From contig NC_060236.1 of the NCBI RefSeq assembly GCF_021155775.2, forward strand, positions 10,151,087 to 10,215,086: a DNA stretch of 64,000 nucleotides. The letters run 5' to 3'. The notes under the pieces are model-generated. The model ran no database searches and was not told the DNA's origin. It was given only the letters and a program-made list of their open reading frames with translations. Made by a program: the position numbers and the translations under genes. Each line of letters starts with the position of its first letter. The stretch's first letter is position 1. This DNA comes from Neodiprion pinetum (Eukaryota; Arthropoda; Insecta; Hymenoptera; Diprionidae). Of this stretch, positions 23,601-35,200 are shown piece by piece.

Positions 23601-25766
23601 AACTGTCAATTGAACAGTGGCAAAAGAAATTGGGAATTGAAATGAGCAAAACTTTTTCATGCAGAACGGCATTTAATATGTTGAGCATAACGAACTATGG
23701 CCTTACCCTTGATGATTTACGGAAATGTTTGCCCGATCAATTAGCTGGACTGGATAACGATCCAATACTACATAATAGACTAAAGGTATAACTGTCAGAG
23801 ATTTATGTTTGGATTTTAAGGTAGTTTAACAGTCCAGATGGAATCAGAAGGGCTTTACATCCAAAATATGGATCCGATTGAATTTTCTTCACATATTCGT
23901 ATTCATTTGGACCAGCGGAACAGCGCTCGTTTCAAAAAATGGTGAAAATCAGTGAACAATTATTCTATCTCGACACATTAATTACTTACAAAAACTGAAG
24001 TTGCATCCATGCATCTTGTGTCTCACTCAGCCCATCGGTGGCTTTGGTTTATGTACGCAAACAGAGAGTTGAAATACAACAGTCGTTCACCGATTTTTAC
24101 TATTTTTGGAGCTGCGCACTCTTCTGCTACACTACGTGAATACATGTGTAGAGGGAAAATTCGATTGACCCATATTTTAGTGTGATGCTGACCGTTTTAA
24201 ATCTCGACCAGACTGATACGCCGCGTTAGCAACAAAAATGCGTCTGAATAAGGAATTTATCAATTTTGAAACTACAACTAATGTAGAATATAGTACAAAA
24301 AATATTTAACTAGTTTTGCGATGTCCAGTTTGGTATCAACAATTGTAAAAAAATTCGTATATGTGTCAGCATACTCATCACTTACCAAAGTCATAAATTC
24401 ACCAAAATTTGATGCATCACGTAGTTTTTATTTGATCGTTGAAAATAAATTTTTCACTCTTGTAAATTTGTTAATACAGTTCAAGTTTACTTACTAAACC
24501 ACTAGTAATTTTATTTTCAGTTATATTTTTCATTGACGGACGTCATTAGACATGATTAGACATATTAGCCTGAAAATCCGTAAAAATTATAAATATTACA
24601 AAGTCCTGTAAGACTTACATGTATACGATTGCAACCATTATGCAAAATCTTATAATTGGTTTTAGATCCAAGCAATATATGCGATGGCAGTGGAAGATCA
24701 AATGCGTGACGTTAACGAAGTAAGGAAGCATGAGGAAATGCTTATTCCCCCAGCGATTGACTATTCAGTGTTAGTACATAGCATAGATATTGTGTTCATA
24801 TCATAATTTCCGAAGTCTTGAAAAATGTAATGATTAATTTTATCCGTTGTTTTTGATCTATCTTTTATTTTATTCATACAGGTCTGCCTTGAGTTTCTCG
24901 TATGAAGAGAGGGAGAAGCTGATGATAGCTCAACCTCAAACTGTGAGCTTTCTTGATTCTTACACGAAACCTTAATTCTGTTGCACCTACATGTAGTACA
25001 GTCAAATTTATATTCTCAACTATGACGATTTTACCTATAAAGCATATTGACCTTTTGAGCAATCGATACGAAAAATTCAATTGACTGTAAAAACCCAAGT
25101 ATCGGTAAATCTAAGCAGCCATTTTATTCTCAATCGTTAATCTTCAATTGATTTTTTGATGAAGAGTTCATAAGTACCTTATTTCGTGGATATGCGGCAC
25201 ATGTCACTTCTTGTCATAGTAGCTTGGCGCGCTTTTTAAAAAAGATAAAAACTTCCAAAAATAAACTTTTTTTGTTCCATATTCTTTTTACATTGTCTAC
25301 TAAAAAATTAATTATAAAATAACAATTGATGTTAATCCATTTGCATTGTGAGCCTAGAACAAATACTAACTTTGCTTCCCTGCTATTTATGATCTATTAC
25401 CAATCATTTTAAAGACAACTTGATATCTAGAAACGCCAAACGGCGTTTTGAAAATAAAATAGCTGCTTAGATTTAATCGATACTTGGATTTTCGCTATGG
25501 CTTGATTTTTCTTTATTGCTTGTACCAAGAGTGGGCTCTGTACACTGGTTAGTACAGAGATTAGTGGCTCTGTAGGTGACATTTACCGAGCTCGCACCAT
25601 ATTCGCCTAATGTAACTACTCTTAGACTTACCCATAAATTAATTCGTCGAAATTCCCGTTTCAGATAGCCGCAGCCAGTAGAATACCTGGAGTTACACCA
25701 TCGGCAATACTGCGACTGTTGCATTACGTGAAACAGAAACCTGACATTGGGTCGATGCAGAGGTAA
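20604..25766 (+). CDS. MTO1: MTO1, mitochondrial tRNA wobble-uridine modification FAD enzyme
   Basis: MnmG/GidA-family enzyme. With GTPBP3/MnmE it installs the 5-taurinomethyl group on U34 of mitochondrial tRNAs. Nine exons give 662 aa: 20604-20814, 21143-21442, 21525-21701, 22461-22868, 23073-23245, 23333-23785, 24666-24769, 24882-24942, 25665-25766. Seen: mitochondrial-type basic N-terminus; FAD dinucleotide motif GGGHAGTEA (41-49); MSCNPSFGGIGKGHL with Cys75; GPRYCPSIESK with Cys307 (the two family catalytic Cys); QINGTTGYEEAAAQG (399-413); and a C-terminal helical domain ending in the family's AAASRIPGVTPSAI block. All phases join. The exon 7 donor (GTTAGT) is weak and was chosen for phase. 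AATAAA at 25789-25794 is a likely polyadenylation signal. Introns 3, 6 and 8 carry MITEs. Confidence 0.95.
22031..22334. mobile_element. pogo/Tc1-mariner-type MITE in MTO1 intron 3
   Basis: A 304-bp element whose ends CAGTCCGACCTCTGAATAGT and the inverse of CACTCTGACCTCTCAATAGT match at 17 of 20 positions. It is flanked by TA on both sides (22029-22030, 22335-22336), the mariner/pogo target. The CTCAATAGT word recurs inside. Non-coding. Confidence 0.8.
23830..24215. mobile_element. Palindromic MITE in MTO1 intron 6
   Basis: Arms at about 23860-23957 and 24085-24182 are imperfect inverse copies; shared blocks include AAAATATGG, GAATTTTC and ATCxGTGAAC. The similarity fades outward toward CAGTC/GACTG ends. 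Clear target duplications were not found, so the outer limits are approximate. Confidence 0.65.
25089..25492. mobile_element. Inverted-repeat MITE in MTO1 intron 8
   Basis: Terminal repeats of about 38 bp: CCAAGTATCGGTAAATCTAA with a following AGCAGCCATTTTAT at the left, inverted at the right with three or four changes. The middle is AT-rich and non-coding. No clear target duplication. Confidence 0.75.
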
Positions 25767-25788
25767 CAACATGCATTGATAGAATGAA

Positions 25789-25794
25789 AATAAA
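25789..25794 (+). terminator. Likely polyadenylation signal of MTO1
   Basis: A canonical AATAAA 22 bases after the MTO1 stop codon. The short distance implies a very short 3' UTR if used. Confidence 0.5.
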
Positions 25795-28588
25795 GCGAAA
25801 CTATTTCTATTCCTTTCGTTTAAAAAAATCTTAATAATTGGTCACAGACGAATTTATCAAATTCTTGGTTAACAAATTATTGTTTTGCTAAAAACAAAGT
25901 TCTGTTCAAATACATTAATTCTGTCTGTAAATTGATCTTCCTGGCATTTTACAATTACGAAATCTATTTCTATTTTGAAACATGACCATAAAATGTGACA
26001 TTAAAAAAGACACGTGATGCAGTCGTATAAGCACAATTTCCTCCTCATTGATTGATTAGATGATCGTCTTGCGCCCCCTGCACATGAAAATTTTTATTGC
26101 TTCATTCTCCTGACAGCGCTGCAGCGCTTTGACAAACTGCAAGGTAACTGGAAAGGAGGGTTACGTTAACTTCGTTTTATCAACAAATACAATCACATAC
26201 ACTGTGTACTAGTTTAGTAGGTGTATTGTATTTAACAACAAGCTATATGCGTAATAAGATATTGTAGATTGTGAGATATTATTGGAGAAGGATATAAAAT
26301 TCTGAAGAAAAACTTTTAATCGCCATTTATTCAATTAAACGTATATACCGTAACATGTAAATACTGTTTATAATACATCATAGGAATGGTGTGAACAAAT
26401 CGATATATTATTCGTGGTTCATGAACCGATTACGCCAAGTGGTACACGCGTTATATACCACTGTACTTTCCACAAGATTGTGATCAGATTACAGGGTGCG
26501 TTTGCTGGAATTCGACAATTATTTATACTCGACTGTTTCAATTATCCTGATGTGCTACAGATTTCAGGTATGGACTTACGTGTGTGTATATTATTATCCT
26601 ACGTAACGGTTTACAAATTTTTCTTTTGATTTATAAATATGTTTCGTTTACATGTTAGTACTATTCTTTGTCCATAGTTGTGTATTAATTTTATTATCTA
26701 TAACCACTGGTTAATGGTGTATATATACTGTATGTTAGGGATAGTGTGTATTATTATTACTACATTTTTTTCATATAAAAGCAATTTTTAAACAATTTCA
26801 ATCATGTGACATAAAATTTACTCGACAATAATGTTTACATTTATAATACGCTTAAAAATAATAGCGCAGTGTACTTTGACCAGACGTAAGTATGACAAAT
26901 TAATTTTCTGAGAATTGATACCTCTTTACTCGAAAACTTATCATACTATGTATATGTATGTATAATGTTCGCAACATTTATTAACACCTAGTGCTGCCTT
27001 CTTTATTTTCATGTTCGTTTCCATATGTGATTAAATGACCAAAGAAAATTCATACGTGGTATGCTTCAGGGTTTACAAGATTACTGTAACACATGCTATC
27101 TTAATTTTTCCCTCCTTTGGCTAATTATTCTCATTTGCACTTGAAACTATGTAGTGTTGTAACGTTGTGAAAAATTTATTTCAGAAGCTTATCCTATACA
27201 TACATCTTATCATCAATGTTGTTTCAAATATCGACCGGAATTAATTACTGGCAAGCCAACGTACATTTAATAGATAGAATGACTAATCCTAAGTGAACTG
27301 TATTGTGTACATAGGCAGAAAAGAATTTGGAAAAAAAATTATAAAAAAGGAAAAAAGTATACCGGAGACTATGAAAATAAATTATGTAATAAAAATAAGA
27401 TGAACAGTAAATTTAATGCTCATATTTTAGTAAATAAGATCGTTTGTTTACACTTTTTCTTTCACAACTATCAGCAGTTGTTGTTCACATTCGATTTCAC
27501 GCAACGATCATATTTTATTAAGATCCAATTTAGCGGCATAAAATACCTATGCAACGTATGTGTCAGTATCGACCAACGGTAACAGCGAAAGCAAGAATTA
27601 CATCATTTTGGTCGGTACTGACTTATGGCTGTAAGCCGGTCGGTAATACACAATTTTCTCTTGTTTAATTAAGCTACAAATCGACATTTTCGGAGCTTGT
27701 AACACCAGATAGGGGATATTTTTTTATCACTATGCCGTTTTAATTAAACTCTTTGATACCGTCGTATTGTCAGACTTTAACTAGAATTTTGAGAGATGAT
27801 CCTAAAACATCGGTTTCTCGAGAATCCACCTTACAATTACAAGATTTTGTAGTTTGTAATTACTTAGACACATTCTGTCGGATGATAAGTATCTCCATGT
27901 AAGTAATGCAATGACATTCCTACACATCATAAGATTTTCTTGGAAGATTGTGAAAAGTTCAAGTCATTTGTGCGATATCGAAAATTTGTACGCACTTTTA
28001 TAAGTGATGATTCAATCATCGAACTCAACTGAATAATTTTACATCAGAAAATGTCTAACTTTCAAAGATACTGATGCAATCGAAAAGACTAGCGAATCGC
28101 CGTATAAAATAGAAAAATTGTGCCATCGAAAAATTTCTGTAAAACAGCACTGTAAAGTTCCGAAAAAATGTCCAGTTGAGTGGATAAACTGATAAATAGT
28201 AGTATTATGCCTACGTAACGTATAGTTATAGATAAACTGACAGGTTGCAAAAATTTTTGATAAACTCCTGGCAAGTTCTGGTAAATAAGTTTGTTCGTTG
28301 GTTCACTTTATAAAAATGTAAGCCGATGTATTATAGCTAGCCTCTTCGACAAGATGTATTTACAATGTTAAACCTAATATTAATCTGCCAGGAGAATCAC
28401 ATAACTATTCAATATACCTACGTACTAATTTATAATTGTTAATACATGTAAATATATATTTACGATTAGAAAAGTGTTGCACTGCAATGCGACATGGTAA
28501 ATATATAATATGCATAGAAATAATGTTATTTACAAGAACGGTGCAATGATCTACTACAACAAGATTACTGAAATGATACAATATTGTT

Positions 28589-28621
28589 ACACACACGGAC
28601 ACACACATACACACACACACT
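28589..28621. repeat. (AC)n microsatellite
   Basis: AC dinucleotide tract with two interruptions (GG and AT). Confidence 0.85.
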
Positions 28622-28657
28622 GTCTGTTGAAATTTTTTAACTACAAATATTCAGATT

Positions 28658-28679
28658 AAAAAAAAAAAAAAAAAAAAAA
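28658..28679. repeat. Poly-A tract, 22 bp
   Basis: Uninterrupted run of 22 A. It could be the tail of a retroposed sequence, but no body or target duplication is recognisable. Confidence 0.85.
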
Positions 28680-29080
28680 CTTAGCAAACTGACAGTGGGA
28701 AAGGTAAAGAAAATAAAATATCAGAATTTACCGTCTTCAGCAAAGCATATTTGGCCAAATGTGACTTAGAGTAATTTGCATATAAAAATTTCAGCAAGAA
28801 CGAACCTGAACACACGGCATAACATCGAATACAATCAATTTAGAATTAGTAATTTCACGTGTACCCCCGCAAGTGTTTACATTCGTATCTAACATGAATA
28901 TAATTGCAGGTAATTCCCAAGGTACACATAGAGCCATAGCATACACGATCAACGCGACCGAAAGCACCCGCTCTGCCTAAACGAGAACAAACCGGGGATC
29001 CGGGCGATAATTTTGGCCAATAATTGGTGAGGAGGTTTGTTATAGCGAGAGGGCGTATGGATTCTGTTACGGGACGATCA

Positions 29081-29481
29081 TTATACCGGGACAATCTCTT
29101 GAAACTCGAAAATCAACTGCGCGTGCGCCAAATAATTCAATCGCATTGGTCGGCGAAATCTTTCCGCAGCGATAGTTTTGTCTCCGATGCAGGCGGGCCA
29201 ACGTACGCAAAATGTGTACGTTCGAATATTCAATGTGCATAAGCATTAAATTCCGACCGTTCTTTGAAGAATCAACTTTCCGACCCAATAACAAATGCTT
29301 CCGCAAACCTTTCCAAATCACTACCTCTATTATTTAAGATTCTAGCCTCGAAAAATCGTATCAACGCCGGCAGAAACAATTTGACAGCTGAAAACTCGCA
29401 ATGGCCAGCCTGCATGAACAGCCGATAAAACTTGCGCATGCGCAGTTGATTTTCAAGTATCAAGACATTGTCCCGGTATAA
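29081..29481. mobile_element. MITE with ~49-bp terminal inverted repeats
   Basis: The arms TATACCGGGACAAT..GAAAATCAACTGCGC at 29082-29130 and their inverse at 29432-29481 differ at about five positions. The arms hold a GCGCATGCGCA-type core. TATA flanks both sides, fitting a TA-targeting element, but the precise duplication is ambiguous. Confidence 0.75.
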
Positions 29482-30730
29482 ATTATTGTTCGAAGTACTT
29501 CGCAGTCGCAGGTGCATCAGCTCGCGTTGCAGCTACCGTACATCATCATTCGATGTGTAATAAGAAACTACAGCATGATGATATACTAACGGCATAACAT
29601 TCTACGCCATGATGCCATCTGCTCAGTCTTAAGGTGCACACCTGAAGAAACAATGATGATTTCACTAAATTTTATGCACATACTGTTATTACTAAATGAC
29701 GTAAAGTAGCCTTTGCGAGAGTTGATTTTCTAGTGTCGAGGGGGTGTATTAAGTATCATGGTTCAAGTTGTAAAAATTGATAGTATTTTTATGAATTATA
29801 CAGAACTGTAAGAAGAAAGGAAAGAGCGCTTCTTAACGGCAAGTTATTACAAGTAACTGCAGATAGCTCTTCATTTGATGAAACTATGAAAACTGCTAAT
29901 TTCAAAAAAATTGTTGAAAATTAATGCGCCGTGTAAGCATCTGAAATGCAAAAAATCTGCTTAGCGGATGAGCTTCAAAACCATATGGAGTAAATAAATT
30001 GCGAAAATTTCTATTTCTTAATTCTTAGGTCAGCATTCGTGATCAGTTCTTCTATATTCCTGATGATATTATTTCAAAAAGATTTTCACTAATCATTTCA
30101 CCCTTAAAATTAACTTGAAATCGCCTTCGACACAAAACACTGACTACTAATACCGGAAATCTATGGGATTTTGACTTATGTCAAAAAATTTTATCACACA
30201 TTAAACACAAACTACTAAGATGAGTTAAACTGCAGGACTATTAAAATACTTCAGTCATATTCGATGCGGAAACATCGGTGCTCTCTTTGTGAAATAATTT
30301 GAGGTTCCTTTTTTGGCAAATCTCAGTTCCTTCAAATTACCATTTTATATTATGAAATTAACGAGCACTCATCGCACTCTGATCGGTACAGTTTTTTATT
30401 TCGGAAGCGCAAGCTTCCAAAACTGAATACATGAAGTAAAAGTCCTAGAAACAGTTAAATGGGACACCTATTTTTTACGCATGAATACATTTCATTTATC
30501 ATAATTGTTAACAAATGAGTAAATACCATGATATATAATTTATGAGCGTTATAAACTTACTTCCATAAAGAAGAAGAAGCTAATATCTACATGTAACCTT
30601 ACATCAGAGGTGTACTATATACATAGTAATAAATACACGGTTAAAACTGTCAAACGTTTACTCGGATAAAAGTATTGGCAGTCAAACGCGTCATCTTGAG
30701 AGGTTATCGCCATAAGGCGATGTCTTACTC
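29482..30730. other. Gene-free intergenic stretch
   Basis: No gene or structured element seen. Confidence 0.4.
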
Positions 30731-31020
30731 CTTTTCGCAAACACATGTACATGAGCATACAAGCGAATTTCGTTGCTTGAATTCTCAAAAAAGATGAGGT
30801 ATTTTTCAATTTGTTGGTGGATTAATTGTCCGCAACAAGATAAAATTCGACATTCCGTTGAAATTCAGAAAAAAATGTTTGTAAAATATTTTCTAGCTGG
30901 TGCGAAATCAAAATGGCTACTGTTGAGAAACTTGTAACTTTACTTTGGCTGTAAATTGAGAATTCATCCAACGAAATTTATGTGCATATGCGTACATGTT
31001 AAAGTGCAGTCGCGCAAAGG
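30731..31020. repeat. Imperfect inverted repeat (old palindromic element)
   Basis: Arms at 30731-30786 and 30958-31020 share GAGAATTCA..CAACGAAATT and a GCATA..GTACATG core in inverse orientation, with several indels. The spacing is about 170 bp. Ends are not defined, so it is probably an eroded MITE. Confidence 0.5.
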
Positions 31021-32279
31021 AACGAATCTCCTATCATGGTTTTTCCGTTATTCTTTGAACTCTCATTTCATTCGTTCATCAAATTTTCGCAACGTCAACG
31101 CAGTTGCAATAACGCATTGTACGTTTACGTCAGTTGCGGTGACAGTTTTTTTAATTTTTCAAACTTGGACTTTGAATTTTTCATATCTGTTAAACGTCAA
31201 AATTCTAACTGGACGCAATATCTTAGACGCATTGGCTTCAGGCGTGAAATTTTTTGAATACAATTCGTTTCGGTAAACACTGACGTGTTATATAAAGGCA
31301 TTTCAAAAGGCATTGATTTCCTCGTTCATATTGTCAGTATCTAATAATATTCACGTATGATTACGCTTGGTCTTATTACCGCCATTTCCTCCTTGAATGC
31401 GCGAAGAGTTTGACTTTATTCTCAAATTTGGAATTCGCACATGTTTCGAAACGGGGATAAAATTTTGTGCAATAACGTAATCTATACAAATAGTATTATA
31501 CTTTCTTATTCGGTTCGTGAAAACTTTTGACTTCCCCGATGCTTGCGTCATTTGGTATGAACCGCATTCTCGATGTATGGAAGAACGAAGTCGTATTTCA
31601 ATTCTCTTTCCCATGTTGCAGTGCTAAATTAACCTAGGAGGTTAATTTTTTTTCTATTCATCGTTAAAATCAAACTGATTGGAAAATCCTTGACTACTCA
31701 TTAACGAACGTTAGTTAAAAATGGGCCGGTACACGTAAAAGAAACAAGAATGTCAATATAATAATATTAGACCGCCGCGATGCCAATTATTTCGCAATCT
31801 CGATTAGCTGACGTCCGCTGCAAACGCGTACCAACATTTCGATTGCACAACGAAGATCAGTTGGTCATCAAGAATTGTGCTAGGATATTCTTTGAGAGTA
31901 AAAACGCATTGAATACGTAATATTACGTGTCGGACAATGAATTTGCAAATATTAATCCAAAATTACGATCCAGGATTGTTCACAGATTTACCTCGATGGT
32001 GTGTGATACTTTTAACATAATAGAGGTCGAAGTACTCTTTTCATCGTCTGTTTAGCATATGTTAATTGAGATTATAAATAACCATGCGGTAATTTTCTCT
32101 TCCTTAAGACTTGTCAAGACAGATACAGTTCATTCCCCTTTCGTCGTTCCAATTCCTCTGTTTTTCCACTAAAAAATGGTCGTCATCGATGACATACTCT
32201 GGTACCCATTCCACTGTTTGGTGGTAAAAGGAACTTTTCAAATTTCATCGTAGTATGTCTACCTCGTCCGTTTCTTTCT
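31021..32279. other. Downstream flank of the receptor gene
   Basis: This should contain the 3' UTR of the minus-strand receptor. A TTTATT (AATAAA on the minus strand) lies near 31412. No other gene is seen. Confidence 0.4.
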
Positions 32280-35200
32280 TTAGCAGATAGTTTCTAACGG
32301 CACAGATTTCGTGCTCTGATTCTGTGTGACGCTGTCACCCATGCTCGGCATTCCGTTGCTCGTTGTGCTCACCGCGTTTCCTTGTCTTCCGGCATTCGTA
32401 CGCGGATTTCTGTTGCACAGTCTTTTCAAAGCGGTCCAAACTTGAGGCTGACAGCCAACAACAGCGAATATGAAGACTCCCTGGAGCGCGTTGACCATGT
32501 CTGGGAAGTACCATAGATACTGGGGTCCTCCGGCGATCCACGAAATAAGGTCTACAACCCAAGTCACTCCCATCACGACGACCAGCTTCATGCAAACGCG
32601 TCCTAGTGCGGCTCTGAAAAATTGAAGAAAAAATTCTCGTTAACATCGGCGACAGTAGGATCTCTAAGACGCTTGTTCATCAACGAACGACCATTTAAGT
32701 CAAGGATTAAAGCTTCGTTACATTTAAAATACTGTTAGCCAGGTCTTTAGACTATCGATTATATCACGAGTCAGGCTCTGGTATTCCCTGATGACACAAT
32801 GGCCGTTGGTTCCGTGCAAAGAATCGGTTGCATCAAATCGCATCTAATTCTAGTACTATCAGAAATTGCTGTGGCGATTTGAAGCTTGGAATTCTGATTT
32901 TACGAATCATGTAGACATTAAAACGTTTTGATCCCCAATGTCAAGATGTGTTTGCCTGTCAAAGACCGAGTCAAAGGCTATCTTTCCATGGTCAATGACA
33001 ATATTTTTTAATCATATGACAGATTCGGTATATGTTTAGAGATGGGACACACTTGTGGGTACTTAGCCCCACGATCAATTCCTACGCGTAGTATAAATAA
33101 AACAGTACGTGATCAATTTCCCTTCAACTGCAATATACGTATAACTTCAACTTTCGTTGTGTATAGTAAAACACTCCCGAGCTAAGTCTATAAGAAGATA
33201 CCACTTCGATAAAGCGATCCTAAAATTCTCACGTACGTTTTATTCTATATAAAGTCTTGTTCATAATTTTGATGATGCGCGCTATGGATTAGTGTTAAGA
33301 CATGAGGATAAGCCATTCAACACACAAGTAGTGAGAAAATTGAATGAGTGAACGCTGTATTTGCACGTTTAATGTATGAGAAGTAAAACTTTGGGTGGCA
33401 TCTGCTTGCGGAGGTAAAAATTCTCATTGAGTTGTTTTACCAACTCGAATTGACGTATAAATGGCACAATTTTCACAATTATAAGCAACTGGCACCTGAC
33501 CTGGCAATCTAAGCTGGTGTATTTCCAATAGAATGCTCACAACGGTGACAGTAATGTGTATCTGTTTATGTTAACGTATGTGTAAGCGTGTGATTGAGGA
33601 TTGGAAAAGAATTGGGATTGTTATAAGTGAGAACTTATACCTAGCAAAACAACCAGAAGAAAATCGAGATGAGAATGCTTCGCTGTGGGTGGTTCTGACA
33701 TATCAGCACCGCTTCTAAAATCACCCTTTTCTTCTCCACTTAATCCTGCAGGCAACTATCTGGTTTAGTTTAATCACAGATTGTAATGCAATAACTTCAC
33801 TTGACACGATCGATTTTGCAGGAGCCAAGAAACTACTAGTTCTTCATATTTCAAAATCAAGGAACACAAATATTATCCATGTCCGTACACCTTTATCTTT
33901 TTCGATAAAAGTTGCAGTTGAAGTTTGTCAATGGTCTTACTCTCGTCTGCCTGTCGACTGTTGAACTTTACTTGAAAAGTATCGATTGGGCCATTGTATA
34001 GATGAGAAATTGGGAAATAATATGAACAAAAAGTAACTTCAATACGTTTAAGACCTCACGCGATCATGAATATGGTAAAATTGTGCTGAGAATGACTTGG
34101 ACGCGGTCGTTAGGATGGAACGAATGTCTGAAATCCGGTATTTGGTGAGGCTAGTCTCTTTTGTTTTAGGAGGGCGTATAAATTACCCTCAGATTCTAGA
34201 GATGGCGTGATAGATTGAGGATAATGACGTTTTAATGAGCGCTATTTGCTCCGAAATGTAGCTAACGCCGGGGACCTGTGACAACTGTCTTTTAGAGAGT
34301 CGAGCGACGCCTTCGGAACGATCCTCTGAAGAGTTTCCTCTGCGCGGACCATCCACGAACCACGAACTACAGCCAGTTTATTTTGGATGGCGCATCGCTA
34401 ATTATTATAAACGACTGGCACTTACGCGGTCAAAGACTACACCAAAAAACAGTCGGAGAAACTAACAGAAACACGATGGCATTTCGAGTCGTCGCTCGGA
34501 AATAAGCGTCAGTTTTACTCAGACTGGTATGTTGCGCTCCGTCCTAGACGAGCCGACGTCCGAAATGACAGAATTGTTTTGTTATCTTTCCATGCACTGC
34601 ATAAATTCCAAATGTATGAGTACGATGTACAGGGTGGACTTTTTCAATCACGCCAGGCGAATATCTCGAAACCCGGAAGAGATACAAGAAAAAGTTTGAC
34701 ACACAATCTGGGGGAAAGATAATGCTGATGTGGGTTGACTTGTGAATTGGGGCACTTTCGAGATTGTTTTTAGTACTTCGTGATTTTAGGTAAGGAACGC
34801 GTACTTTGACTATGACCGGCCGATGGCGAGTTTGAAGCCAAATTTAAAAACGTAAGAAAAAAAATACAAATTTAATTTATGTTCCTTGTTCTTCGTGTTA
34901 AACACCGAGTGATCTCAAAGCTCTAGAATTCGTCCGGAATTTTCACGAATTATAACTGGTGGGCGAATTGAAATGTTGGCCACGGGGTTCTGTAGTTAAT
35001 AAGAAATCATGTCTGATTATTTCTTTACCATATCAATTTTCAATTTTCTTAATCATAACTTCTCATTGCCAATATATTATGTTTCTTTCCTTTTATCAAA
35101 AATGAAAGCGATACTTATATTTGAGATCCAGTTCTGTCACTGATTCCAAATAGTTATTATTTATTGCATGAGATTCTATACTCGTCTAACAATTTAAAAT

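Larger units (their letters stand above)
25795..29080. other. Gene-free AT-rich intergenic stretch
   Basis: No supportable gene. A CA microsatellite and a 22-base poly-A tract lie near 28.6 kb. The open frame at 26414-26629 ends near a donor-like CAG|GTATGG but matches nothing I know and has no clear acceptor. Confidence 0.4.

Noticed and set aside
26414..26629. 71-codon frame ending near a donor-like CAG|GTATGG
   Set aside because: No acceptor with a pyrimidine tract, no partner exon and no recognisable family.
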